Of a DNA stretch of 64,000 nt, positions 12,101 to 24,234 are shown one piece after another (within the stretch, counting starts at the first letter, position 1; every line of letters starts with the position of its first letter). The notes under the pieces are model-generated. The model worked only from the letters and a program-made list of their open reading frames with translations, had not been told where the DNA came from and searched no databases. Source of the DNA: Pohlia nutans (lineage: Eukaryota > Streptophyta > Bryopsida > Bryales > Mniaceae). The stretch covers positions 813,555 through 877,554 of the forward strand of contig CM040092.1 in assembly GCA_022496805.1 (NCBI GenBank), in the 5' to 3' direction. The translations under genes were made by a program, and so were the position numbers.

Positions 12101-14166
12101 ATCAATAGCTATGGGGACAGGTGGCATTAAACAAGAGCAATCAACCATGATGAATAGTAATCGAAAGCACTCACTCAGTCACAATTCAACAGTGTCTTGT
12201 AATTGATTACTTGATTCAATAGCCTATTCAATTACAGATTAGTGGTCACTACATATATAAGGGTGGATGAAACTAATAGGCAACCTTCTTGAAGGCTATT
12301 GAATGTTATGAAAGGGGCATTAAGGGTAGCACACACCAACATGGTCCTTGGCAGCACTTCTCCTAATAGACTCTTCATTCACGCTAACCCCGCAGGGACA
12401 GAGTTACAAAAGATTGTAACTTAGAGGACCCTTTTGTACAGACAATTTCATCAGAAGGTTCGTTCTTGAGTCATAGAAGTCATAGCAAAGTACACAGTCA
12501 TGACCACCAAGTTCTGGAAGACTAGTACCTTAGTGAGTCTGCAAAAAGGGGTGGAGACGGCTTTTTTGAGGGCGTTGGGCTCCAAAGTGGAACGCATGAT
12601 GAATTCGTCTGTAGCTTCTCGATCATGCTGGTACCTACTAAAATAATAAAGCGGCTGGGAGGCAGAGGCAGAGTCGGTCGGCAGTAGTATATATTGCTGC
12701 TGCAGCGTCGTGTCACTAGAAACCAACTTTGCAGCATGAGGGCCACCAGCATAATTATCATGGTGGTGTAGGGACTGTTCTGTTCTGTACTTCCTCACAG
12801 CCCACAGAAGTCAACTCATAATACTGTAAGCATGGGTGGGTGGGTACAGTAACTACAGTTTGATTAGTTTGGCACTTGGGCCATGGAGGATGCAGAATGG
12901 CAGTGAGAGCCCAAATGCCCACCCGCCCGCATGACACATGATCATGTCAGTTCTGTTAAACTTGGTGGCCATAGCCACCACCCAGTACCCACTTACTTAC
13001 TTACACACACTTAGAGCAAAGCTAGCAGCATGCCTTTCCAGCACCGTAACTGCAAGTTGTCGTTTCCTCTTTCTCCCCAGCCCAAAATTAAGATAACCCC
13101 AGCAACATGCGCCTGCGCCTGCACGGTGGGTTGCCACGCAGGAGCTCAAGAGCCAGCCAGACTTCTTGCAAGCCTAAGTCTACAATCTCCTTGCCGTCCT
13201 CACTAAGTATTCCTCCACGGCACTGGCGGCTTGTGTTGTGGCACCATTCATACGGAGGGACAAAGTCAAGTGATTGTGTCCCAAAGAATCTTCAATGGGA
13301 AGTGCTGAGTGAAGCTTGTTGTGCACTGATTTGTTGTTGTTGTTGTTGAGCCTCACATAGACACTAGAAGGGGCATTGTCTAACCCCTCCATTACCCAGT
13401 TGGTGTGGCTAGAGCTAGCCCTGCTGTTGGCCTTGCTCTTACAATGTCAATACATGTAGGGTTCTGAGAGCGTCATCTTGTGGCCTCAACAATGTGGTGC
13501 TTGCCGACACTGTTTAGGTCCGGAGTTGGGGGAGAGGAGGCATTTTCACGAGCATTTTCACTGTCCAACAGTCCAACATGAGGGAAACGGTCTAGTAGGG
13601 GCCGTCACAAAATGGCCAAGGCCCTTCAAATTTGGAGCGTTTTTTTTTTAGGTTTTGAGCTCGTTGCATGTTGGAGGGGCACCAAGTAGCGCAAATGAAG
13701 TAAAAGGGGGCATAATTAATGCAAAGGTCCATGGGCTCTACCTCCTTCCAGTCAAGCCTTTCACATGTTGAGTGGCTACACCCCTACAATACGCTTGTGC
13801 ATAGGCATATTTTGCCAAACTACAAGAGGCACTTTTAGGTTCTTTTCTATTTTGCACAACCATAAGAAATTAACTCTTGAACGTTGTTGTGTCCGGATTA
13901 TGGACACCGAATGAAAATAAATGGTTCCTGCGATCTAGTTCAACCATGGATGACTTTCATTCAAGACTTGTCAGAACAAGCTGTAAAAATTTGAATTTAA
14001 AGTTTATCATTTGATAATTGTATGAGTGGAAATGAATCAAAGTATGTCTAGACTGTTAAAAAGGAATATCTTTACAATGTAAAGATTTCAAAAATAAATT
14101 GCATGGTAGTATGTTTATATTGTATTGATGCTAAGTTTCTATTTCCAACCCTCAAGCGTTCAAGGG
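12101..14166. other. Balanced-composition region, possible unproven gene
   Basis: GC content and sequence complexity rise from about 12300 to 13600. The most gene-like frame is 12451-12798 on the minus strand (115 codons, ending CAMTSMTQERTF-like). It contains ATDEFIMRSTLEPNALKKAV followed by FCRLTK and a GT donor-like site, but I recognise no family. A second minus frame, 13180-13392, contains a run of Asn from a TTG-complement microsatellite. I would not call either a gene without transcripts. Confidence 0.3.
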
Positions 14167-14170
14167 TTAA

Positions 14171-14619
14171 CCCCTAAAGGACCCGCGGGTGGGGAGAAGG
14201 TGGAGGTAGCAACTCTTGTAACAAACACAATTCCTCATTGGTGTGGGGTAATTTTGACGATTGGCACTATTGAAATTAAATAAGACTTATGTAACTTTCA
14301 AAAAAGGACCAACGAAATCGCACAATTTTTGAGAAAATGCCACTCTTAGAAAGATTGATGGAACTTGTTTGGGGTATTTTGTACATATACTGAAATCGGA
14401 CTGTTATGAAGTGACGCCTAGATAGCCTCATTGCAGTTCAAAAAATCACCAAAAATCTCACAGTTCATGAATTTCTGGTCAAAAAATACCCACAGATTCA
14501 GCTCTCAAAAAGAGCCACGGTCTCTTTGTTGCTCACCCTACATTCCATGGCCCAACATCTCGAATTTCCTCACTTTTTAGCTCCATAAGCCCCCATGGCA
14601 TTACATGGTCTTTTAGGGA
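14171..14619. mobile_element. TTAA element, GGACC type
   Basis: TTAA lies at 14167-14170 and 14620-14623. The left end is CCCCTAAAGGACCC; the right end, reversed, is TCCCTAAAAGACCATG. It is 449 bp and non-coding. A further AACGTCAAGAGGG motif just outside the right end may be the edge of another element. Confidence 0.8.
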
Positions 14620-15143
14620 TTAAGCCTTAAACGTCAAGAGGGTCTTTGGAGGATAGCCCGAAGACCATCTTCAAAAGTGTACAATAGTTGCTGCAAAAAA
14701 AATTGTTTGCTTGCCGTTGGCGCTAGTCAATAGGTGCTACTAACCAGCATTTGTGCTATTTATTTTTACTTTTTAAATGCTTTATCTCTCTCCACAGTTG
14801 TTGCTTGATCATAACTCCCTCCTTCCCCCAATTCCTTCATTTGATCGTGGATTGTTTCACATTTGTTTAATTTAGGCATATTTGTTAAATTTAGCCTTGT
14901 TTTTTCATCACCTTTCCAAAGCACCAATCCATTTCAATTTTGGTTGAGAAAATACACTCATAAACAAGCATGTTGGGCTTTTTTTATGTTTAAGGGTTAA
15001 GTGAGATGAATGGCTGAACAATGCTACATCGATCCAATTTCTATTCCTAATTTGTACGTTTTAAAAAACAATGGATTAATTTTTTTCATCTCAGTGCAAA
15101 ACATCAAGCCCTTCCCTCCCTCCCTGCAAGTCCAAGTAACTTA

Positions 15144-15679
15144 GGGCCGCTTTACACCTAGAGGCCGGGCCAATTCATTGTGTAAGAGGCTTGAAATCCT
15201 CACTGGAGATTTGGTCAAAACGCTGAAATTGGCTCCAACCCCTTTACACCTAGAGCCCGGGCCAATTTGGTGATATGAAATTTTTACTTAAAAAACGCAT
15301 GGTATGACAGGGCTTGAGCTTGTTGAATTGGGTGCACCCAAAATGGAGGGCCAATTCTTGGCCTCGGGGCTGATGTCAAATTTTAGTTTAAAAACCTTTT
15401 TTTATGTAAAATATGATTTTCTTCAACGAACTAAATCCATTGAATTATGTGGAAATCTAAACGGCTCTTTTGAAAAGAGAGAGAGGGGTTGAAATTTGAT
15501 ACATTTATTGAATCGGCTTGGCTTCTTGGCCCTAAGGCCTTTACATATGGGAGAATTGGCCCATGTTATAATCTTATTATAATGGGTAGTTGAGGCTGGC
15601 CTTTAATCCAAAAGGGGCTGAAATTTCATGCAATCGACCTCAAGGGGAATTGGCCCGGCCTCTAGGAGTAAAGCAGCCC
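15144..15679. mobile_element. PIF/Harbinger-like MITE
   Basis: The 3 bp duplication TTA lies at 15141-15143 and 15680-15682. The ends are GGGCCGCTTTACACCTAGAG and, reversed, GGGCTGCTTTACTCCTAGAG, continuing into GGCCGGGCCAATTC. TTA duplication plus GGGCC-type ends fit the PIF/Harbinger superfamily. The 536 bp element is non-coding and contains internal copies of its own subterminal CCGGGCCAATT motif. Confidence 0.8.
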
Positions 15680-15739
15680 TTAGCCTCAATTTTTGACAAT
15701 GGGAAATAATGGTTGCAACTGCTTGAAAGTTTTAATTTT

Positions 15740-15940
15740 TTTTTTTTTTTTCCTTTTATTATTATTATTATTAAAAATATTAAAAAATTAAATTATAAAA
15801 ATAAAAAATAAAAATAAAAAACGGAATTGCATTGCAAGAGAACCAATGACCAAAACACACCAGCCACAAGCGGCCTGGCAAGAAAAAGAAAAAAGAAAAA
15901 AGAAAAAAGAAAAAAGAAAGACAGAGCAAAAAGAGGAGAG
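15740..15940. repeat. Low-complexity tract
   Basis: It contains a poly-T run, (TTA)n, A-rich AATAAAAA repeats and then (GAAAAAA)n. The open frames crossing it on both strands are compositional artefacts. Confidence 0.8.
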
Positions 15941-16122
15941 CACCCAGCCATGGCGGGCAGGGCTGGGAGGAGGCAACGGCTGTCCTCCCTTCCTTCCTTC
16001 CATCCAGCCCTTAACTTATCAGTCCATTTGTGTTTCATGAAATCCCTGTTATCCTCTTCCTTGGTGATTGGCAGCAGACAAACACGAACTCCAGCCTCCG
16101 TCAATTATTTGCAATCATCTTA

Positions 16123-16485
16123 GGGCCGCTGCACACTATGGCCGAAGGTCGAGAGGCCGTCAATTTCCACCAATCGGATTGCAAGAAACCAAGTGTTCGG
16201 CTTCTCGACCCTTCACACTATAGGCTAAAGTCCAATGGCCGTCGCCCTCCAAAATGCTTACATGGCAACACTTTTTGACCAAGGTGACGGCCTCTCGAAA
16301 GAAAGTTTAGGTCAGACGGGAATGGAAACCCAAACTATGGTCGAGAGGCCGTCGATTTCTTTTCATAAAAAATGAAAACTATATTTTATTGCCTATTTTC
16401 TGTAGATTTCTTTGGACTCTTAACAAAGTTTGGCCACTCAATCCCACGGCCTCTCGACTTGGACGGCCATAGTGTGAAGTGGCCC
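16123..16485. mobile_element. PIF/Harbinger-like MITE, copy 1 (363 bp)
   Basis: TTA duplications lie at 16120-16122 and 16486-16488. The left end is GGGCCGCTGCACACTATGGC; the reversed right end is GGGCCACTTCACACTATGGC. It has the same length and near-identical sequence to 51635-51997. It holds repeated CGAGAGGCCGTC motifs in both orientations. Frames within it are spurious. Confidence 0.92.
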
Positions 16486-16650
16486 TTAGTTTGTTTGTCA
16501 ACCACCAGGCTTGCATGCATGCATCTCAAACATGGCTGGCCACAAACTGCAAGAATCGTTTTCACCATGTTTTACATCAATACAACTATAGAAGGATGCA
16601 TAATTACTTTTTCTACATGAAAAATGCATTGGAACAATATAAATTAAGCA

Positions 16651-17017
16651 AAGAGAGATAGATAGAAATTCCGAACTTCTTTTGAAGCCGGCGTGAATAA
16701 CATGTACATATTCGTTATATTGAGACTTTTCACAGATTTTGAGACATAATGCTAGTTATTCAAAAATTCATTTTAAAAATAATAATTGAAACCAAAAATA
16801 ATAGAACGCTCAAATAGTGATTCTATAATGAAATTCTAAAAGTTGGTGATGTTAAATATTTATATAAAAATACTAGTAAAGAGATAAAACAGTTTATCTT
16901 TGAGTCGAAGATAAAAATGAGACTGCGAAATGTCTCAATATAACGAATATGGCCTTTAACGTGTCTTTTACGTAATGACAATGACCCAGTGCCAATTAGA
17001 CAAAGGGCCATTGAAAC
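16651..17017 (-). mobile_element. LINE 3' end, minus strand, interrupted by a TA-flanked MITE
   Basis: The (TCTA)n tail, read here as GATAGATAG, is at the left, followed by the GCCGGCGTGAATAA 3' UTR motif and the CAATGACCCAGTG motif. A 13 bp duplication TATAAATTAAGCA lies at 16638-16650 and 17018-17030. The nested MITE 16711-16947 splits the UTR. Confidence 0.88.
16711..16947. mobile_element. TA-flanked MITE (Tc1/mariner type)
   Basis: Perfect 16 bp inverted ends, TTCGTTATATTGAGAC, flanked by TA on both sides (16709-16710, 16948-16949). The 237 bp element is non-coding and sits inside a LINE fragment whose sequence is otherwise continuous, which confirms the boundaries. A TA target suggests Tc1/mariner mobilisation. 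Confidence 0.85.
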
Positions 17018-17336
17018 TATAAATTAAGCATGTAATATATGTGGTAATTGTTAAATGCTAATTTTATTTTCAAATCTAAAATTGAAGTATTACACTCTTT
17101 CTAAGTGCAACTACATGCTCAAAAAGATTACTTCAATTTAGATTTGAATTTTTTCAGTAAAAATAAATTTTTAAAATAACGCTTAACAGAGTAATGGCCA
17201 TATGTATCACGTGCCTATTTACATCGCTCCAATCATTTTACAAAAGCACAAATCTTTATATCCATTTAAAACATGTTGAAAATTATTACTTTTTTGTGTC
17301 CTTCGCTCACCTGGCATTTAATTTTAAATGTGCTAG

Positions 17337-17806
17337 GTATTTTTGCTGGCAGGACGCCAAGGAGATTCAAGAAGGTGAGTAGGATTTGGCTCCTCCTTAG
17401 GGGGAATTATCGTCTGGCTTTTGTGGAAGGAGAGGAATGAAGCCGCATTCAACAGGGTTCTCTGGCACATTGAAAAGCTATGTTGCAAAATATGGCTGGA
17501 CATGGTAGATTATGGGAGACTTGCTTGGGACCACATACAATCTGACATCAAGAAGAACGGAGCAAATCGAAGAAGGTTACCCAACTCCTTGTCCATTTCA
17601 AGGCCTTGTGGTGTAGGAAAGGGGCGTTTTCTAAGTGGAACAACCACCCGTGTGCATTCACTGGTCCTAGATTTAGCTCGATTAGCAAGGTCTAGGTGTC
17701 TCCTGGCCGTGCTGGACATGGCAGGGTTGGTTTGTATTTTATTCTCTCTTCTTGCAGTAAAGGGTTCCCTTACATTGGTGTAAAAAAAAAAAACAAACAA
17801 ACAAAC
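17337..17806 (+). mobile_element. 5'-truncated L1-type LINE with poly-A end
   Basis: The 11 bp duplication AAATGTGCTAG lies at 17326-17336 and 17807-17817. The open frame from 17402 reads IIVWLLWKERNEAAFN, then a short C-terminal segment with LDMVDYGRLAWDHI, which resembles the end of plant L1-type ORF2 proteins. The copy ends in an A run and (AAAC)n. This is a different LINE family from the TCTA-tailed one. Confidence 0.82.
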
Positions 17807-17980
17807 AAATGTGCTAGATGAGGGCTGGTTTAGCTAATCAGTACTGTAATTGGCAGAAGAATTGCTGTTAATTTGGCGCTGGATAATGATATTCAAAAAC
17901 AGAAATCACAATGGCACGGTTGACTTGGTCTCAGATGTTTCAGATGACTTGGTAAACAGACAAATGGCTCCCCTTTGTTT

Positions 17981-18283
17981 TGTTTTTTTTTTTTTTAAAC
18001 AAATGGATGCTTTATTTCCATTGCACAATAACAGATTACAAACATCACTGAACGAAGAGAGCACGTTTCCAGTTTCCAAATAAGAGCGACGCCCCCACCG
18101 TAACATGAGGCCCGGGAGCCATCCCCGTCATGCACGGGGTTCCTATCAAGCTCAGAAGTATTAGCCCTTACGACGTGCATCCGACTGAAATCGAACCGCC
18201 GCCCTCTTTGGTGGTACTAAGCACTCCTAAGGGGAGCCCACCTCCCAGCTATCACCTAGGTAGTTTAAGGTCATTCCGGACCT
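17981..18283 (-). mobile_element. tRNA-derived SINE, minus strand
   Basis: The 14 bp duplication GCTCCCCTTTGTTT lies at 17967-17980 and 18284-18297. On the minus strand the element starts near 18283. It carries an A-box-like TAGCTGGGAGGTGG (about 18238-18252) and a B box GGTTCGATTTC (18187-18197 region), spaced as in tRNA genes. It ends with AATAAAGCATCC and a poly-A run. The 303 bp length, internal pol III promoter and poly-A fit a SINE. Confidence 0.82.
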
Positions 18284-18464
18284 GCTCCCCTTTGTTTCTG
18301 TTTACACAAACAAACCTGAATTTCCTTACAAAAAGGAAATCAAACAGACTCCTCATGGCCCATCCAGGAATGCCAGCTCAGACAATTAATTCTCCATCGT
18401 GAGGTGCAAGTGCAAAATGCCCACACACAAGTGTATACTAATCATCATCCAGATGCTACCTTAA

Positions 18465-19023
18465 CCCCTAAACGTCCTCACATCTCTCTAGATTTGGAGA
18501 ATTTCAAAGATGTCTTATAACTAAGAAGGATATTTTGAACTTGATATATAAATAAAAGTTGTATGTTATGAATTCTATATTCTATCCATATGGTTAGATC
18601 TATGATTGTTGTCACCAATATTTTTGTATATGATTTGAAACTTAAAATTGAAAATTCTTTTGTAATTTGATTACAAATCCAATATTGACAATTTTTGGAT
18701 GAAATGTGTTGTGATTGGTTGAAATGTAATACTCTAAGTGTTGTGATTTTTGGAGATTTTTGGTTGCTTTTTTTTATGAGTCGACTTTTTTAGGAGCACT
18801 TTTACACTAAAATCTTCAAAATTTTGGGTGAATCACAACAACATGAAATGAGGCATAAAATTTTCACAAATCATCCCCTTTCTAATTGGATAACACATGT
18901 ATGAAGCTAACTTCCCATAAAATCTATGGTAAAAAATCCACACTACAAAAAGTGCATGACGAATGAGAAAATTTGGATGAAATTTGTACATCCTCCAAAA
19001 ATGAACGCTTGAGCAATTAGGGG
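18465..19023. mobile_element. TTAA element, family A
   Basis: TTAA lies at 18461-18464 and 19024-19027. The left end is CCCCTAAACGTCC; the reversed right end is CCCCTAATTGCTCAAGCG, a diverged TIR like that at 22162. The interior matches 29098-29665. A further GACGTTTAGGGA-TTAA end at 19361-19376 suggests a second, overlapping or composite unit to the right. Confidence 0.8.
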
Positions 19024-19027
19024 TTAA

Positions 19028-19828
19028 CATTTTTGAGTAGAATTTGTTGGAATGGATTTGAAATGAGATACTCTTAACGTGGTGATTCTTTGAGTTTTTT
19101 TTTCTAATTAAATCTATGACCTCATTTTTGCAAGGCCACTTTTGAACTAAAGTCAATGCAATTTTGGCTTGGTCAACAACTTGACATACTTCTATGTTTC
19201 TAATTTTAGAAAAATATGTACTCTAGTATCACCAAATCCAACCATTGGATAGAACAACAACTTGATGAAGTATTTCTAAAATTGAATGAATTTCATCCAA
19301 ACATTGATGAGAATATAGGGTGAGTTTGAATCTGTTAGTAGCCTAGAAACTAGATGTTGTGACGTTTAGGGATTAAAGTACATTTCCTAATTTTGGAAGA
19401 AAGAAGTATTTTTGAGTTTAAACCTCAAAGTATAGAAGTAATTTACATTCTAAAAATGTAGATACATACTCTTGACGGATGATGCCCAAAAAAACTCATT
19501 GTCACAAATGATGCCTGAAAAAAATTCATAAAAAAAATTCTTCATTATTAGCAATTCATAAACAAAGTCATTTGAAAACTGGGAAAACTAAGCCCAAGGG
19601 GCTTTGTAGTTGGTATGTCATTTAAGGGTTAATAATACATGTACTAGGTGTCTAGGTATCCAAAAATTCCATCCACATGAGTTGGCGACCAAAACCAAAA
19701 AGAGGGCACAAATAGAGAGAGCATGTACACCTTTGCACACTAAAACTTACACGCTAAAGTTATTCATCAATAGAGTTATCTGAAAACAAAACTGGTTTTC
19801 AAACAGAGTTCAAGTAGAGTTCTCTTCC
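19028..19828. other. Non-coding with possible TTAA-element remnants
   Basis: Two right-end-like motifs occur, GACGTTTAGGGATTAA (19361-19376) and TTTAAGGGTTAA (19621-19632), without clear left partners. There is no gene. Confidence 0.4.
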
Positions 19829-19832
19829 TATA

Positions 19833-21137
19833 AACACCCAATTCGCTAATTTTGCACTTGGCCATATAATCATGCACTTGGCCCCCAAGCGCATTAAAAA
19901 AAATTGTTTGAAAAATTCTTTAAAAAACAACGATTTTTGTCTTTCTACAATCCCTTACGTTATAAAAAAACAATTTTTTAATTTATTTTGTATTCTCATC
20001 TTTATCTTTTATTATATCTTTATCTTTATCTTCTATTTTATCTTTGTCTTTATCTTTACCTTTTCTTTTCTTTTATCTTTATCTTTTCTTTTCTTTTATC
20101 TTGTTTTTTTTCTTGTCTTCTTTCTTGTCTTTCTCTTGTCTTCCTTCTTGTCTTTTTTTTTTTTTTTTTTCTTCACCTTGCCATTTCTGGAGTTTAAACG
20201 TTAAAAAAAAAAAAAAATTAAAATTAAAATCAAGGAGCAGCCGATGGCTAAATCCAGTACAAGCCAATTTTTTTATTTATTTTATTTATTTTTTATTTTA
20301 TTTTTTATTTTTATTTTATTTTATTATTTTATTTTTATTTTATTTTTTGCTTCCGCTTTTTCCGGGCAGAGAGGGTCCGCGCGCGCGGACCATTCTCTAA
20401 TTTTCAGCCTCCCTCCCTCCTCCCCTTTCCTTTTTTTCCCCTCTATCCTACATAAACCTTCCCTCACTCTCCCTCCGTCACTCTTCCTCCCTCTTCCTCC
20501 TTTATATTGAGGAGAAGAGAAAAAGGAGAGAGGGAGAAGGACAAGAGAGGGAAAGGGGAGGAAGGAGAGTGTGAGGGAGGGAGAGTGAGGGAGGGTTTAT
20601 ATAGGGGAGAGGAGGGAGTGAAGGGAGGAGGCTGAAAATTAGAGAATGGTCCGCGCGCGCGGACCCTCTCTGCCCGGAAAAAGCGGAAGCAAAAAAATAA
20701 AAAATAAAAAATAAAAAAAAATAAAAAAAATTCTTTTGGCCTGTATTGGATTCAGCCATCGGCTGCTCCCTGATTTTTTTTTTTTGTTTTTATTTTTAAC
20801 GTCTAAACTCCAGAAATGGCAAGATGAAGAATAAAAAAAGGAAGACAAGAGGAAGACTAGAAGAAAAAGAAGAAGGAAGACAAGAGAAAGACAAGAAATA
20901 AGACAAGAAAAAAAACAAGATAAAAGAAAAGATAAGATAAGATAAAGATAAAATAAAATAAAAGATAAAGATGAGAATACAAAATAAATTAAAAATTTGT
21001 TTTTTTACAACGTAAGGGATTGTAGAAAGACAAAAATCGTTGTTTTTTAAAGAATTTTCAAACAAATTTTTTTAAAGCCAAATTTGCTCATGGAATAAGT
21101 GCACTTGGCCAAGTGCAAAATTAGGGAATTGGGTGTT
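19833..21137. mobile_element. 1.3 kb palindromic transposon, AACAC ends, 4-bp duplication
   Basis: The element is one near-perfect inverted repeat centred near 20,505 with arms of about 600 bp. The ends are AACACCCAATTCGC and, reversed, AACACCCAATTCCC. TATA occurs on both sides (19829-19832, 21138-21141). The arms share CTTACG near 19957/21013, T-rich/A-rich tracts, GCAGCCGATGGCT-like segments and a self-complementary GGTCCGCGCGCGCGGACC (20379-20395 and 20649-20666). It has no open frame beyond low-complexity artefacts. Homologous ends occur at 27555-28166. Confidence 0.88.
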
Positions 21138-21488
21138 TATAATTATAATTTTTGACAATTACTGTTCATGAATAGTTTCCATGGTCGGGGCTCTTGGCTT
21201 AGGGGAATGTGTGGGAACTCTCCTCTAGCATTGGGGAGGTCACAAATTACACACCTCATCATGGTATATGTCTTTGCTTTAGATTATTTTGTGATTCACC
21301 ATAGACTAGTTTTGCAGTCTTTTTGAACTCAAAACGAGTCTAAGGTAGGTTTAAGGTTTCTATCCACTTTGAGACACTCTTTTTGGTTAACTCAAATATT
21401 TGAAGAACCTTTGGACTTACACTTCTCCACTCTCATACACCAAATGTGTGCATCAAATAGTCAATGAACTAGTCACAAGTAGAATGTA

Positions 21489-21490
<2 letters not shown>

Positions 21491-21556
<66 letters not shown>
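21491..21556. repeat. (AT)n microsatellite
   Basis: About 33 uninterrupted AT units. Confidence 0.98.
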
Positions 21557-21559
<3 letters not shown>

Positions 21560-21613
21560 TTTATTTTTGTTTTTTTTTTCAACTAAACTTAGATTTGAAG
21601 GATCATTGTTTAA

Positions 21614-22162
21614 CCTCCTAAGTGACGAAACGACCATTTTATGGTTGTTGCCCTTATTGTACAGGATTCCTGGGATGAAAAAAGTATTTTTATAAAATAA
21701 AATAAAATAAATACTTAAATAGGAAATCAAATCTACCTTCCAACCCAATTTGAATCATGTCATTCCTAGGTAAACTCCACCAAGGAATTTTTTCCAAAGA
21801 CAAAGACCTCAACATTGTCCTAGTGTTTTAAAATTTACTATTTCGTGAAAGTAATGATGTTCTCTCATATGAAAAAAGTGCTTTTAAATTTTTTAGAATA
21901 GAATGTCTAGTTTTAACCAATCATACCAAATTTCAAATTCTAAAAATAAAATTTGTAATTTTGGTGAATATTCTTGAACCGTATTTGCTTCTAAATTCAT
22001 AAAATGAGTATCTAAAACATTTTTTGAATGTTCGACCATATGGATAATTACTAAACATCATGCTTCTCATTCTTTTTTTTAGTCCAAACTTCATCAAAGT
22101 TGTAGAAGTAGCATTTTTTAACACATCTAAGTTTTGCCATTACCCCTTTAAGCAATTAGGGG
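21614..22162. mobile_element. Probable TTAA element
   Basis: TTAA lies at 21610-21613 and 22163-22166. The left end is CCTCCTAAGTGACG; the reversed right end is CCCCTAATTGCTTAAAGG. The ends are diverged but of the family pattern. It is 549 bp and non-coding. Confidence 0.62.
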
Positions 22163-22870
22163 TTAACTGAGAAGCATGATGATTAAGGGTTATCATGCAT
22201 CTGATTGAGGGCCCAAAGACTAATTTGGAAAGACATGCAACATTTTTCATCTAGTTTTTTAGTGTGTCATATCCTTACAGTGCATGGGTATGGATGCTCT
22301 AAGCTTATTACATCTATAGAAGCAAATTTGCCATGTTAGTGTTTGAACCCAATCTGACAGTAGAAATCTTACTGCAAGCTTGCTATATCATTCTAGGTGC
22401 TTTGCCATTGCACTAGCGGTAATCTGGAACGCCAACGAGATGTCGCTAAGGCGGTTGCGATGGAGAAGCACCAACGTCAATATAGAAAGCAAGAGGTGCT
22501 CTACCACAGCCACGACATCTGACTTTGACGCTCACTAGGAAGAATCATGAGGACTTAACACTACTAGAAAATCGTGACCAAATCAACAAAACATCAACTG
22601 ATTTTTGTTGTTTGGAGCACTGCAATGACCGATTTCACTGATTTCTGAACTTTTTGTAAACATCAACAAATTGCTACCTACTTTCTGTTAATTTGACTGA
22701 TAGTGCGATGGCCAAATCAACAAAATTTTAGCAAATTTGGAATCTTTTGGAATCTTTTGGAATCTTTTGCAATTTATAGACTCAACTTCGTACATTTATA
22801 AGATTTTGGAATGTTCTTATACCATAGCAGTAGGGCAACGTTGGCACATTGATGCTAAAGAATTAATTAA

Positions 22871-23778
22871 CCCCTAAATTTTTGAGCGACCATATTCTAG
22901 TCGTTCCACTTTTTGGGCAGCCTCTAGGGACCTCATATTTTTTTAAATTTCAATGAAAATTTCAGTGTAGCTTCCAAAAACTACACTCTACATGTCGCAC
23001 TTCGTTTCATGTCATTCCAATAAGTATTGCAAAAGTTATAAGCATTTGAAGTTTTTGAAGCGAGATCGGGCACCAAGAATTTTTTTATTTTTTACTCTTT
23101 TCCAAAATTTCTTTTTTGATTCATGATTGGTTGATCTTTATCTACAAATGAAGCTTTAAATCTACCCATTTTGAGCAATGGGATAAAAGTTATGAGGAGA
23201 TCTGTTTTTTGGGCAGTTTGGACAAAAAAAACTTTGAAGCTCATTTCTAAACTCAATTTTCAATATTTTTTAATGAAATAAAAGGCACTGGGTGAAGATT
23301 TCCAAGTACAACATTCTCACCGTTAAGATTGAAAATTTTACAATTCCATGTCAAACTTATTAATGATTTTTTTTTCCTTTCACTTTGTACCCACTTCTAG
23401 TAATTGTTTTATGAAAAAATTAATATGAGCTTTTTTCTTACAAGATTTTATATTTGAAGACTTAACTCAATTGTTAACATGGCCTTGCTATTCAATGAAT
23501 TTCTAACCCATTCAGAAAAAAGATATTAATTTCTAAAGTTCAAATTTGTCACCGAATTGAATCCCAAAAAATCTTCTTTTGCAACTTTGATCCTTATAAT
23601 CTAAGAGTCTAATGGTCATTTTGCTCTCAAATTTTGTGCTCACATGAAAATTCAAGTTGGGTATTAGATCTTATGGTTAAATGATGAAAAAAATTAAAAA
23701 CATATGATTTCTTCTACAACTTCCAAATGCTGCGTTTTTCATGGATTTTGTGAGAATACGGTCTTGGTCCTTTAGGGG
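22871..23778. mobile_element. TTAA element nested in CACTA
   Basis: TTAA lies at 22867-22870 and 23779-23782. The left end is CCCCTAAATTTTTGAGCG; the reversed right end is CCCCTAAAGGACCAAGACC. The two ends come from different sub-patterns, so this may be a recombinant or two adjacent elements. It is 908 bp and non-coding. Confidence 0.7.
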
Positions 23779-24234
23779 TTAACCCTCGAAATCATGAATC
23801 ATGATTTCAAACCATTTTCCACTTTTGAGTAGACCCTTTTTGATACAATATTTGTTGAATACAATTCTTGTACAAGATGTGAAATTTTTAATAAACTTGT
23901 GTTTCACTATCAGATTAATGCCTAGAATTTTTTCGATCAATCCAAGTTTTGTCTCAGAAGGTGATATTTTTTAATTTTGGGCAATTTCGGGCACCCATGA
24001 CAAATAGATCCAATTGGTTTGAAATTCTTATTCAAACTCTCAACAAGATTGTGAACATAATCCCCAAAGTTGAAAGGCATCAAAGCACAAAATTATGACT
24101 TTCAAAACACTTAAAACATTCAAAACACCCTCATTTGGGCAACATTTAAAACACCATGGTTGAAATAGTTCTATGTACTCTGAATTTTTTTTTTAACTTA
24201 ATCATTCACAATTTTTAAAAAGAAAACTCAGCAG

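Noticed and set aside
15788..16123. Overlapping frames rich in Lys/Arg or Phe
   Set aside because: They translate a GAAAAAA repeat and differ by frame only; no domain is present.
19872..21065. Several 60-120 codon frames on both strands
   Set aside because: They are Phe/Leu/Ser or Lys/Glu runs from T-rich and A-rich arms of the palindrome.
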